A stretch of DNA of 64,000 bases, from contig OU964924.1 of the NCBI GenBank assembly GCA_918807975.1, positions 18,025,695-18,089,694 on the forward strand. The letters are read 5' to 3'. This document shows, piece after piece, positions 33,850 through 47,600 of the stretch. A model generated the notes under the pieces. That model did not search any database. It saw only the letters and a list, made by a program, of their open reading frames with translations, and was not told where the DNA came from. Both the position numbers and the translations under genes were made by a program. The DNA is from Aplidium turbinatum. Lineage: Eukaryota; Chordata; Ascidiacea; Aplousobranchia; Polyclinidae. Positions within the stretch are counted from its first letter, which is position 1. The number at the start of each line of letters is the position of its first letter.

Positions 33850-35930
33850 TTATTAGTTCTGTGCCTGTGTTTTCGATTAGTTGTTTTGTGGTGTTGTTAT
33901 TGTGAAAATACACCTTTTCTATCACTTTTGGTACAAATTCAAACCGGCCTTATTCACAACACATGCATCTAGTAAGGCCCGCTTGAGATTTTTTTAATAT
34001 TTCACAGCTCCTTTTACTTAGAAACTTATTTTACAGATGTGTTGTTTAGATAGACCCAAAGTATCCTCATTCCAAGTTTCGTTGAAAATTATGCAGTATT
34101 TAGAAAAAATATTGAGGTTTGAAAATCAGCGGGCCTTATTAGCTGCAGGTAGGCCTACCTTATAAATTCACATGTTCGTGTGACACAAACATGACATAGC
34201 TTACACAGTCCACAAGACACTTGGTTACAAGAGCAAGGAAACATCTGAATTTAACAGACATCAACAAACACAGTGCAATCAAAGACCACATTTAAGACTG
34301 CAGTAGGATATTTGTTGTAACAACAAATTTGCATTGGATTGATTCAAAATAATTCGAAACTGTCAATTAGAGTTTGAAAGTAAAATTCACGAAGCACTCA
34401 AAATATAGCAGCACAGCCTTGAGGTCAATAAGCAATTATTCGCTGGAGTGGCATCTTTCTTGTTAAATTTGTACTAAATTACGTTTGTTTTATGTTGTGT
34501 AGTGATTTTCCTTGATTGCCTCGATATTTTATCTCGTGACCACACTCCGGCATAATTTATAACAGATCGTTAACACCGTTTGTGTTTGTTCTTCAGTTGT
34601 GTTTATACGTAGCTCAGTAGCCTACAGATTGTAATTCCAGTGATTTATTGTTAACATTTCACGAATACTTGTTGCTTTGTTTATGAATTAAGTTATTTTC
34701 CTGATGAGGGCAGAAAGTTTTGCCGAAATACGTTCGAATTTATGTAGATATCTTTTATTTTATGTATTGTTTTTGAATCATGCAATTCAATCCTATGAAG
34801 TTGCTATAACTGTCTATGGTATTCAAAAATTATCTCTCTACCAAAGCTATATTAATTGAGATGATAAACAATAGCTTTAAATTAATTTTGGAATATTTTT
34901 CAATGGGCAAGACTTGAGCTACTTCTATTGTAAAATAACACTTTACCCGATAAGTGTGAACAAGATCTGGCAACACTAAACTTTAACACACCTGATCAGC
35001 TTAGCTGACTAGTCATTAACAACTAAAGGATTTGAAATCCACCAAAACTAAATTGGTAACAAAAGCCGTTATGGTAAAAAGGGTATTTTTAGGTGGCAAT
35101 AAAAGAGGAGCTGCAGATATTGGCACAAACATACAACATACTCCACTAACTTATCTTTTGTTTGAAGATCAATACATCTAAACTTTTCTAGTAACTTTCG
35201 ACATGCATTGTGCAAGTTATGTTCTCCGAGCGCTTTCAAAATATTTTATTGATTTGAACAATTATAAATAGGCCATCACATGCCTCAAGACTACATTCTA
35301 CTTTATGGCGCATATCTGCACAATGCAACAACAATAGTTTTCAATTATTGGCATACCGGTAGCCTAAAGTTCATGCTGCCAATGTGTTGCTGCAACTTAC
35401 AGGCTGTATTTTTAAACAGCTCGTAAAGTAGGACTGTGGGCTAGAATTTGTAACCACATGTTTGTATAGATCCAGAAAGATTCCGTGAGGTGCGAGCAAA
35501 CGACGAAGTTTGATTCGTGACATATGCAATTGAGAAGCGAATATTCAGAACAATACGTGACTATTTGCTAAACGTCTGCCACAACGTCAATATTAATTTT
35601 AAAAATAGAAAATATATGCATCATAAAAATGTACTTGCTATAAAAAAAATAATACTTTCAACAATAAAGATAACAGATTGCAACGGTCCACGTGCTGTGG
35701 TGTTGTGTCGACTTTGCTGGTATGTGCTGTGGCGTTATAAAAGAAATCTCCAACGATGATCACTGAAACAAAAATTGGAAATGGATAATATAATGCAGTA
35801 GGCACTTAAACATAAAAAGTTTTGTAAGACAAATGAATCATTGAACCAATCATAAGTTACAGGAACAGCGTTTCAACTAATAAGAAGTTGCAGAAAAAAC
35901 AGAGATAAAACGTATAAATTAAGTCAACGT
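33850..35930. other. Intergenic stretch with no recognisable gene
   Basis: AT-rich sequence. The only longer frame (35517-35759 +, 80 codons) is lysine/isoleucine-rich with no motif. No inverted-repeat ends were found. Confidence 0.45.
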
Positions 35931-35936
35931 TTCGTA

Positions 35937-36175
35937 GTCCACAGCTTGGCGCAGACGGTTAAGGCAGTGGTAGTTATTTCGATGACGTGCGTTCGATTCC
36001 TACCCAAATCATAACTCTTTTTTTCTGTAATTACCAAACAAAGTTCAAAGTAGGATCAACTCTCTGGCTGATTGCTAGAAGGGCCACAATTGGACGGTGT
36101 TCACTTAAACATGTTTTGATTAGTTGGGGGCGTCATCGGGTCTTACAGGGATTTGTCATGGTGGCTACTATGTAA
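35937..36175 (+). mobile_element. SINE-4 (tRNA-derived)
   Basis: The head GCTTGGCGCAGACGGTTAAG (A-box) and ACGTGCGTTCGATTCCTACC (B-box) are followed by a body with GTAATTACCAAACAAAGTTC, GGCCACAATTGGACGGT and a GTTTTGATTAGTTGG-like end. The same body recurs at 42172-42375. Confidence 0.75.
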
Positions 36176-37204
36176 TGCAGCCTGGCATCATCAAATTATC
36201 AAGAAATTTCTTCAAACAAAACTCTATTTGAATAAGTTTCTTCTGATGATTCTATTGAGATGAAACAGGTTGTTAAGATTTTTGGTGAGCTAGTAACTAA
36301 TTTTGATATATCAATAATATTGACATATTTTTATGAAAATCACAAACGTAGGTTACGCAATGAAAAATAAAGCATGCAACATTTTTCCGTATGCAGTGTC
36401 TAACAATTTAGTTTGGCAGTTTACTTGTGGAAATATTTCGGCCGTAAATATTTCAAAAGGAGCAAACGTATTTAATTAGATATATGTTTAAAGTTCGCAG
36501 ATTAGGTAGTGGTGGACACCAACTTAAAGGAAGAAATAAAAAAACTGAAGTTGTTCCAACAAGGATATACTTGAGCATAGAGATGAGTCCAATATCACAT
36601 AGCCATGCACAAATCAATCAGCTCTTTGTTTCGTTTATTTATAACAAAGAAAATGTGTTTAACAACAAGCTTTTCTCGACCCAACAAATAGGCCAAAGGG
36701 TGTGACAAGTTATGACATAGAATAATGTCACAATTTATCGAACAATGATTTATCAAGAAACGACACTTTATCGAATCAACAGTTCATAGAAAAACTTCGA
36801 TTGAATTTAAAATGATGAATGCAAAGTTAAAACGCAGGAGCAAAATGGCTGGAACGCCAGTTTAATCCAAACAAACATTAAATAACCCAAGCTATTATAC
36901 CATAATTGTAAAAAAAACTAATAGAAGTCAAGTTTTTCATAAGATGATACGTAAAAGAAATGAGAGTAGTAACACGAGTTTAGTATCTACCTTTTGGGCT
37001 CTTCATTTTTAGAATAGATTAACAAAATCGCAGTAACTGTCATTTAGGCAGCGATATTGCACGTTATCCCACTGATCAACAAACTAAGCCTAGGTCGACA
37101 GTATTGCCATTTCTTACAAAACAACAGTTTGCATCAATCTGTCGTTCGATGAGCGTCACAGGGTCATATATCACAAGTTAGAAACTTGAAGAGGTTCAAC
37201 TCAC

Positions 37205-38643
37205 CATGAGAGGATCCGTCGTACGGACAATCCCGTTCCGATGCTCTTGCAACCTCACGGTGAGCTCGTTCTTCTCCCGCGCCCAGGTTCGTGCATTGTG
37301 GTCAAGTTGCGCTTCCAGGGATCGAATCCGGTTCTCAGCATGCTCCAAGCGGCTCTTCATCTCCAACACATCTTCCTCGTGTTCCTCCTGTTGAGCCTGT
37401 AGTGGAATCAAACCTCATCAAACGAACAATTTACCGAGGACAACCTCTAGGAGCGAATGGGCCTGTCTGAAGCGTGACTTACGCGTGTTCTTTCTACTTC
37501 ACTTTGTAGCTTCGCGTTTTCTTCACTAAGCATTGTCACGGCGTTTTGTTGATCTGAAACACAATGACAGCAATGCACAAGCAGCGCGAGGAACCATGCA
37601 CAATATGTGTGTCCTTTATTCATTTTCTGTAGTGTCAACGCACTGCAATCGCTACAACGTGGAATCGGCAATAATATGTTTGCGAGCAAGTGAAGCCTGT
37701 AATTAATAAAAATAACAAAGCACTGTAACTCACCTTGTGAATTGGAAACATCTTTGGGTTGATTTGATTTCATGTACTTGCTCAGCAAGCTCTCCATCTT
37801 TCGGATGACTTTCTCTTGCTGCAGGCACGTCTCTTGCAGCTTCTTCCCTTTTCTGTCCTTCTCCTTCAGCTTTTCAATCGTTTCATCTTGCTCTTTCCGC
37901 GTCACATTGTTACTTAAGTATCCCTTTTCCCTTTCGTTTGCCTGATTATTGTCAATACATGTTTATCAAATTGATTAAAGCTATGAGATGCAAAGCAACA
38001 CAAGCATCATCCAAAACATCACTCCATATCAATCATATTTCAAAAATAAATTCAATTAGTAATAAACTTGTACCGACACGCGACCCAACCTTGATCATTT
38101 GGTTCTGTAGATGTTGAACTTTTCCTTTGTATTTTTTCAAATCATCGCTCTCTTTACTGAGCTTCTGCGTCACAGCCACTGCAATCCAAAGACCTTGACT
38201 TTAACGATATGATCCAAATGCACGCTATTTCTATCCTCCATCACCATGCCAACGTTAACTTACTAGCACCATAGAGATACGGACACTTACCAAACTTATC
38301 TGCAACTTCAGCGGATGATACAACACCTCTACTAATGTCATCCATGACACTTCTACCCATCTCTTTGGTGAGCAGCAGTTCACTGCGTAACCGCGCGTTC
38401 TCCTCCTGAGACATAAAAACAAAATGAAAGCGCATCTCGGCAAAGTGACCATATTGCGAAAAACGAAATATGAAAGATCTCACCTGCAGTCGAGCGATGT
38501 TGCCTCGCATGGCGACCATGTCGTGGGACATGCGCTTCAACGCCTCTCTATACTTGATCAGTTCATCAGATTGGTGATCGAGCAACGTTTTTTGATTGGA
38601 CGGCTTTGCTGGCTCGGGTTGATGATTGGTTGATTTTTCTAGA
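37205..38643 (-). CDS. CCDC33: CCDC33 C-terminal coiled-coil exons
   Basis: Six exons (38643-38484, 38405-38291, 38178-38090, 37941-37734, 37553-37483, 37396-37205) are continuous in phase and almost wholly alpha-helical with heptads. Family blocks include DELIKYREALKRMSHDMVAM, EENARLRSELLLTKEMGRSV, YKGKVQHLQNQMIK, LQQEKVIRKMESLLSKYMK, LSEENAKLQSEVERT and RLEHAENRIRSLEAQLDHNA. All match the vertebrate tail in order. After 37205 the strong donor GTGAGT suggests at least one more exon. Confidence 0.9.
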
Positions 38644-41600
38644 CTGAATAAGTACAACAAAAAACTTGTTGGACACAGAAAAAAGAAAAATTGGCAAAGT
38701 TGAATAAACGCGATGGGTGCACACTGCACATACAGCCACGGGTTTGTGGACAAATAGTCTGTACGCACACAACTGCTTTCCTGATAAGTGAACAATAAGC
38801 TTCTTTGTATTCCTGGGAACACAATCAAAGTATTCAAACACTAGGCAGAAGTTTAAATTTAAAGCTTTGCAATAAGGTTTTTATGACTAAAGCAACTCTT
38901 TTTATTCAAATCTATAAATCATATAGACAAAACTCACTGGTTGCTAGAACTTTTTCTTACGTCAGTATCGTTGATAGAAATGACGTAATCCGGCAGTATA
39001 CTTTCCAATACATCACTTGGTGGATATTCGTCCTCCTGGACTAACTGTAACATACAAGTCAACTTTTTTGAAACTAGATTTTTCTTGACCACTGCAACCT
39101 CGTCTGATTTCATTTTATAATTTATCGAAGACTAACCACAAAGCAAATGCAAAACTGATCTTATATGACGCTGAAACAATGATGTTTGTGACAATGCACA
39201 ATAGTTGCGTCGTGCTTACATAAGCAGAAACAGGCCGATGATACGAAACTGACATCTCGTGGTGAACCTTCGACTGAATGAAACTAACTATGGCCACCTG
39301 CTTGGTACATTAATATCGTCAAACAAAAAATACGCATAACTAACAATAGACTATTCAATCACACACTTAACGCAAGTTACCTATTGTGCCATAACAATAG
39401 TCACGGCGACACATTCAAGTGGTCCTTCATATTCCTTCGCATAAGAGCAACATAGTTGAACCGATTCGATGATATTTTAAATCACCAAGTCACGTTATCC
39501 ACTAAGAAAGCAATGACGGACAAAAAGTGAAAGCAAGAAAAGAAGATTTTATGGATTTGACAACCAGCGCCACTCGCCGATTTAAACAACCAGTTTGTGC
39601 TGGTTAACTATCAACACAAGAGGGCAGTTTTGCAAGAATGTATACTGTAGTGTGTAGTATACACTATAGTCTGTAGAAATAGACTAGAGGTTCGAATCGG
39701 CGCTTTCAAATTCAATACATGCGAACAAACATATTCAATCATAACTAAAATAATAATGGACAGCGAATATATACAGTAGCACATAAAATATGCAAAAAGT
39801 GTTAATTGACGCCCAAGGTCGTTTGAGCGTTAAAAGCCAAAAAAGGATACAAATGTTTGGAAAAACAAAATTTTTTTGTTTTTTAAGAAAAGGATATGCA
39901 GCAATTCAAGGCAAAAGTCGGATCTTCCCCAGCAACTCATAAAATTGCGTATTTTTTTAAGCCGTTTAGCTGCCTTTTCCATTTTTGATTTTAATCCTAT
40001 ATTTGCCACAGGCTCATATTGTTTTTCGTTGTGACGGTAAGAAATAAAAATAAACTGAACTGAACTTCGTTTCTCTTACACGTTTCGACAATGGCAAATA
40101 AATCAAATTCAGTTGTGATTAATACGTTGTGCTTCATGCATTGCACGTGCACAATGTTTACTCGATAACTTTACTCGGGCTTGCGGTATCGACAAAGTAG
40201 GTTTGTTACGTATTCCAAATGAAAAGATCTTTCGTCATAGCACATGACTAGGGAACTGTGTTCCGAAAGCTAGTGCAAACTCGCTATTACCACAGCGAAC
40301 TCGCAGCATCAGTCTAAAACAGGTCGTTAATATCTGCATTGTTAAGAAAAGATGTTTGTAAGCACAAAGATAAAAAAAAAACTGAGACAAGGTAAGTACA
40401 CAAGGCCTGCAGAAACGTGAAGACTGCCTCATCATGTGTTCGTTGCAAACTTAGACAAACAGAAAACAAGAGCTTTAGTTTTAATACGAAAAAACATGCA
40501 AGCCGAAATACTAAAAATCATATCAAAGTGACTCGTTGATAATAATTTTCGCGCTATCTGCATGAGAAAGTCCTGTAAACTATGCCAGTGGTTGTTTGCA
40601 ATCACATCAACTTTCATTGAAAAGCATGCTGTTCTTCTTCCTCGTTTGAGCTTCTGGGGCCGAGGCTCCATCCTTTCACCACACCAGCTTCACGATGTTC
40701 CTGGACTACACTGGAGGGCTACTACAGAGCAGATAGTCTTTGGTTTTATCATCCAAGGCATGCAGTTAAGCGCAACAGTCTCGGTGGCCTACTACAGAGG
40801 TCCCCAACCTGTTTTCTCTCGAGGACCGATTATGAAATGAAAATAGTGTCGCGGATCGGCGATAGACAAAAAATGAAGTTGGACATTTTGAAATCTTGGC
40901 TACTTGCAGGTATAACTTTTTATAGCGGTTTAAACACACTTTAAGCAAGATTTGTAAAATAAAATTGACAATGTAAAAGTCGAGGTCGGAAAAGAAAACT
41001 AGAAGGGGGTCTGGAAAGATTGCCCCAAAAATGTTTGACAAATTTAAAGTATAGGCCTGATAAGGGTTTTTTAATAAAAACTTACACCTTGTATTCCACC
41101 ACTACCATCAAACTAAAACCGGATTTTTTTAAAAGTTTGAGTGACAACGTTTCATTGAAAATTGAAGTTACGTTTTAAATATTTTTTCTTTCACGACTAC
41201 AGAAAGATTTCAATAACATATCTGTTAAAGGTTTGTATAGTACTGTGTCGACTGTAGAGTTTAGTAAAATTTCGAAAATCCATCTGAAATACTTCACCTA
41301 TAGCTTATAAGTTTATACAAAGCACATTTCACCTCATACCTCTAAGTAGTTAGTGAGCAAGATGATTGCTTCGGAACATTTCATTAGTATTTTAGTTTTT
41401 GAGGGCCCTTAAAACATTGGTACTATTCTTTAACTTCACTGCTTCTTTTTCGTCGTGTGAGCCTCTGGGGCTAAGGGTAACTACAGGGGCTCTATCCACT
41501 TTTAGAATTCGGGGGGGTGATTTTTGGACAGTGGGCTAAAATCGTCATAGTCATTTCAACTTCTGGGGGGCTGCGCCCCCCAGACCCCCCATTGCAGCAT

Positions 41601-44600
41601 CAGCTTCTTTCTGATCGAAGCATAGGGTTTTCAAGTCGTTTCACAAAGAATGTTTCGGAAATGGCATTTTTGGTAAGCAAACTGGTAGTCACTTAACAAG
41701 AAATAATTCTGGCACTGCAAATGAAAACTCGAACCAATCATAAACTACGTTCTCCGTGACGTGAAAAAGGGCGAAAAGAAGATGATACAAAGCAAATCAA
41801 GTGCTGGATTTTCTATCAGCTGTTTGTTTGTTTGTTTTTCATATTTTAACCCTGCATTGCGAGAAAGCGGACTTGAGCGCTATGCATCGGTGTACACCTT
41901 CTGACGTACACCTGACCCACGCTGCAGCCGACGGCAATGTTTGTTTCCGGTTGTCTACTCTACTTATGACTTAAATTAGGTCCTACCAATTACTTGAAAT
42001 CGATCACTGGGTAGAGGCAATTATACTTAGGCCTATAGTGAAGTTTCTTCCCCAGAGAAACAACAGCAAGAGCGGGGGGGTGGAGTCGAACATGCAGGCT
42101 CTCGACTGCGAGGCCAACGTGCTAACCACTCGGCCACTGCTGACGACTAAGTTGGCAGCTGGTTGGCTTTTTAGGGGCTAGGGTTAGAAAGTAGTCATTT
42201 CATTGACGTGGGTTCGATTCTCACAACTGCTATTGCTCTTTTTTCTTTTGTAATTACCAAATAAAGTTCAAAGCAAAGATTAACTGTCTGGCTAAGTGCG
42301 AGAAAGGTCACAATTGGACGGTAGCCTCTTATAACATGTTCTGATTGGTTGGCGGCGTTATTCTAGTCATTTGCAGTGGCAGAATTTTTTCTTGTTGAAG
42401 TGGCTACCAAGCAAACTAAGTTAAAACCAGGGTTGGAAGTCGTTAGTCAAAAAGCAATGACTATTTCACTATTCGATAGTGCCCAAAAAAGCAATGACTT
42501 TCCGCAATCGATGCTTAAAAAAAAGCAACGAATAGCAATTACTAAAAATTGTCTGGCCGAAAAAAGCCCAAAAACAAGCAACGCGCAAACTCAAAAAAAG
42601 GTAGGCTACCAAAACTTGAAAAAAAAACAATCCCAAACTTGCGGAAAAACCGCAAGGTTTGCAACACTGTTAACGGCTCTCACTGGCATGGTTTTTCTGA
42701 ACTGTGTTGTCGAAAATTTTTCCTTAATCCCTTAAAGTTCGAAAACCGGAAGGGGTCTAGGTCGGATAGTAATCCGAAAACCAAATCTCGCAAATTCGTT
42801 TTGACGACAAAGTAAGTGAACAACAAAAAATGATTTAGCAGTTCTCCTAAATAGGCTATCGATTAGTGAAAAACGAATAATGATTTCGTTGCTTGCATAA
42901 AAAAGCAGTGAATAACGCGCATTCGATATTTATTTTTAAAAGGAATGGGTATAAGCATTCGATATTCAGAAAGCAACGAATAACGCTATCGAATAGTGAC
43001 AGCTAGTCGTTATTTCCAACCCTGGTTAAAACACAGTGTAAACGCCTGGCTCGTAGTTCAGGGTTGCCAAACCAAAAAATCATATTGAAATGAAATATAT
43101 TCATATTGATAAAAAATTCAAAATGTGCTAACAGCGAAAATATATTTTTTTAAATTTGATCAATAAAATATCACAAAACCTTTTCAAAGCCAAATGAGTG
43201 GGGGGGTGATTTTGCATCGATCACCCCCCCACTCCAATTAGTGGGGGGTGATCACCCCCCTCACCCCCCCTTGGATAGAGCCCATGGGTAACTATATTAA
43301 TTATGCAATGCCACTAGTTACGTTAATGACACATGGTTGAGTAAGCAAACTGAGCGAGACAATTTTGCAAAAATGTAGAAAATTTACGTGTTTTTTTTTT
43401 TATTTTGAGTAAGACACGTGACCAAGTGCTTCCGTGGATCCGCCACTCGTTTGGTAGAAATACACCGGGTTACAGATAAGATTGATTTGTACGTATTAGT
43501 GCATGGCTGTAATTGTTTTCATTGTAATCTATTTCTTATATGGCTAAAGACATACACTCAACCAACTCGCATTCTGGATGACCATTTTGATCGAGTGTTC
43601 TCGCGACTAGGTGGTTGGGAGCCCCTGGCCTAGTGGATAGAATAACCGTTTCTGAGGAGAAAAAATGTTCGATAGTGAAATCAAACCTACAGTGTGACAA
43701 AAGATATTTGTATTTCATTCCCCCTCAGCACTCAGCATTGAAGGAAAAGGTTTAGGGTATTAATGCACGAGGTTGGATCTTTATTTCACTGAAACTATCT
43801 GCTTTGTAAAGCGCTGAGGGCAAGACAAACCGAAGACAGATATAACGTTATATACACATTATTATTCATAGGTGTGGCATACCAACGACATAGGCTACTT
43901 CGCCCAAAACTTAGAAAGGTACCCAAAGGTTAAAGATTCAGTTTGACCAAAAAAAATAAAAAATCGCCATGTTGTCCTTAATTCATGCAACAAATTTATT
44001 CACAGATTGTGGTTGGTGTTGCAATGCGCATGTGGCTGCTGTGTCATTTAGCGCCATCCAGTGTGTACAGGTGGAAGGAGATGCATCAAGTAAAGATTCA
44101 TTAGAGGTTTACACCGCAGATGTAAAATCTTGTGTTTTTGGAGATGACTTCATTGAATTTTCGTTCTGATTTGAGAAATAACAATGCGTTGATCACGCAT
44201 GAAAACTATTTTCTTTGCTTTGTTGCAACAAACTTGAACCCGCGTTGTTCTATATCATCGCAGAAAGTTCATACCATCATCGCAATCATTGTTTCATCCC
44301 ATTTGAAGACACATCACTTACTAGTCTGGTCTTCTTTCGCTCAAATGGAGGTCCTCCGATGGCTGTGAGATCATGTTGTAGCGGTTCCGTCTCCACATCA
44401 GCGATGGAAGTGGGAGAATTCTGAGGAGGAGACGCATCGTCTATGGAAGGGAGTCGAGACACATCGGAAGTCACCACAAGAGTATCTGGACGCTGCGGAT
44501 GTATTTTCATGGTCACAGGTGATTTATGTTCTATGTTTAAAAATACTGTAAGTAAAGAGATCCACATTAGCTTTCAAAATTCGCAAACATGCAGCCACAT

Positions 44601-47600
44601 CGATACGAGTGGAAACAATTGTTCAGAAAACATTAAACATTGAAATATGCGCGGACCGATGGTCACAAGCATCTACAACCACGTCACATCTTCGTCACCA
44701 GTCATAAGTTACTCATACCAAATAACGATACAGTGCCATATAATGAATTTCAACAGTTTTAGGTTTTTAACACGTCCAGTTAAATATTTTCATTGAAATC
44801 GCGCGATTTGATTTGAGACTCACAATGCCAATCTAAGAAGCGGATATCGATAACAGCAAAAATACATGCATGACTGATGGTGAAACGCATTGTTATAGAG
44901 AGCACATTAACTCAAAAATTGAAGATGCCTTCAATACAAAGAAATGGAATCGCTGCAGACAATTGGTTGACTCTGACCTTTCGGGATGAAGACCAAGCTT
45001 CTTCGAAGCAAAATGTAGAGAGATATCGAGCGATATGAAATGCTGGCTGATAAAGTGGGCACTCAGCCTTGTGCTGATAACTGGGAACAATGTCACATAG
45101 GGAAACCTATTACTCTAGCTGCCCAACCCCAATCAGAGAGTGAGGTATCGGAAAGTCTTGTCTAATTTGAAGTAAGCTTAGGCTATAAGTTCCAATTGCA
45201 ACGGCAATTTCCATTTTAGCCAAAAACACAATTTTTGTTCTACAACGTTTTCTATTTTTGACCATATTCAAAGCCAAACATCATTTGCTCATTTGAAGCC
45301 TTTTGTCAGAAATTTCCTGCACGTTGCAAAACCACCAGCTTCGCTAAATAAGTAAGGGTAGGCGAGCCTCTGCAGGCTACAGAACAAACCACATCTGCCT
45401 TGCAAACTTAGTCCTATTTTTATGGAAAAAGTTGTTTTACAGCTTTTCTTCGATTTGATTAGAATTTTGGACATGAAATTTACAAAGTCGAATGTATCAT
45501 AACAACCGCGATTAATTCAGAAAAGTATTTGTGAAATAATAGGTTAATATCAAATACAATTCTTGTCTAAATGCGAGGCTACGGCGTAAACTATTTCATT
45601 AAATGCACCACAATATATTTCAACACACAAAGACACGTTCTATGAACACGGACAAGACACGTCCAGGCAACGAAGGTTTTATATCCGACAGAAACCAGGC
45701 CATTTAACACAGCCGATAATCAGAAAAAAAGCAGGAAAAATTCAACCATACCCGAGAAGCCAGAGAAATTTCTGGGTGATATTATAAACACAAAATAGCG
45801 GTTGGCAAATAAATGATGGTTCATATACGTTAAATTCAGCAAAGCGAACATACATGTGCGCAAGCTGGCCCCATTTATTTTTGGTACAATTGTTGTGTGA
45901 AAAACAACTGAGAGTATTCGCCAGTTCACTTGTTCATTTCGAAAACCGGATCTTCAAAATAATCACGGTACGCCTCTTTCACTCAGTCAGTGGTTTCGCT
46001 TTATTCGTTCTAATTTTACTTACAAAGTAATAAATCAATTACGTTAGTGGAAAAATTTCATCAGTGGCAAAATTTCGACTTTTTTTTTCTAAATAAAACC
46101 TTGAAAGGGAGAATAGAAAGCGTCACTAGCCCGGAAATTCGGTTTCCGAGATTGAAACCTAGATAGTGACACCTTGCAATATTTCGAAGACAGTTTGAGA
46201 AGTATTTCAATAAGACAGCAGTTAGTGCTCCAGGATGGTTGCTCGCCAGTCCATGATACAATGATATTTACCAGGCCAAATGCCCAAATGCATTAGGGAT
46301 TAGGCAGTAGTCAGATTTCTCTTGTTTTCAACATTTTTAAATTCAGATTAAAATTCCTAAAATCTAACAATTGAGCTAAATGCTCATTAAAATTACATTT
46401 AATCGGACCAAGCTTCAATGATGTCGAATTGAAAGTCATTTATCAAAGCAATGGTAAAGACACGTGCATGAAAACTAGGGCGTGTTGTGCATCACAGATT
46501 GCTTGACTACTATATACAGTACAATGAGATGCATTCAGCTGATGTAGTGTGGCTGCCGTAGTCAAGAAGTTAAACTACCGCTCGTCAAATTATTATTGCT
46601 TGGTTACGTTTTTATAATTTCTTAAATTTAAATAGAATCATTATTTTAGTTATTGGTTGACAAATTTATTACTTGCCTCTGTGGTAATAAGTCGAATTGC
46701 CAAGCGAATACTAGGACACGGACCGTCTATCGTTCTCAGATTTGACCCTTGGACCATGAGGTCATCAATTCGCATTCCCACCCTTCCAGCGTCTGAATTC
46801 AACACTGAAAAGGATACAATGGTGATCGGTTGCAATTAAACTAAACATATTTTCAAGTACACACTGATTGCGAGCAGCCACTATATCAGAATAACCCCTT
46901 GGTGAATGAGGGTTGCTTCGCGAGCCGTCATATTTGAGCGCTACGTAATCGGACAGGCTTAGTGATGTCCATCCCTTCTCATCCTTTTTCCAAGAAAGAA
47001 TTCGTTTGACTTGTTTTCTCAACATCACCAAAATAACAATTGGATAACAAAATATTTTTCGAGAACTATTTAAAAACTTGCCAACCTACTCACTTCGAAA
47101 AATTTCATCGTTCAAAAGAAGAGTACAGAATCCGATTGGATTACGAATTGTCCAGGTCACTGATGACATGGCTGCACAAAAAATAATTTTATAACAGATG
47201 GGCATGATGAGAAAATTAAACTGGTAAATTGCAGTGCTTATTCAGTTCGAAATAACAACACAACTTTCGAATAAAATTAAACATTTTTCAAAGTGAAAAG
47301 GGGTTTGAAATTAGAAATAAAAGTATATTAACAAAATCACGAATCATGCGAGCGATGGAAAATGCAAAACTTCTTATTTCAATAAGTTTTGATATATGAA
47401 AAAAAATTCTGTGCGCATGAAAACATCGTGAGCACTCCTAATTTACCTCATAGTGTAAACAACGCTTTTTATAGGAATCCATTTTCATGAAAATTAACAG
47501 CACAAAGCAGCATTCACTCTAACGCATTAAAAAAAAAAACATATAAAAATAGTTAGACCTGAAGTAAACAGCTGATATTTTTAATAAGTGACTCACAAGT

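Larger units (their letters stand above)
41484..43286. mobile_element. hAT element (1.8 kb) with 8-bp target duplication, containing three later insertions
   Basis: Ends CAGGGGCTCTATCCA (41484) and TGGATAGAGCCCATG (43286) are inverted repeats, flanked by the exact duplication GGTAACTA (41476-41483 and 43287-43294). Subterminal G/C hairpins occur at both ends (GGGGGGCTGCGCCCCCC near 41565, and ATCACCCCCCCACT with its complement near 43225-43260). SINE-2 (41821-42143), SINE-4 (42172-42375) and a second hAT element (42428-43024) are nested inside. The whole lies in the longest CCDC33 intron. Confidence 0.88.

Noticed and set aside
35937-36010. tRNA gene
   Set aside because: A and B boxes are present but the acceptor and anticodon stems do not close, and the same head precedes a SINE body.
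40795-40860. hAT-like left end (CAGAGGTCCCCAACCTG)
   Set aside because: It resembles common hAT termini but no matching right end or target duplication was found, so the element cannot be delimited.
42376-42815. Lysine-rich open frames
   Set aside because: They cross the boundary of the nested hAT MITE and reflect its A-rich repeats.
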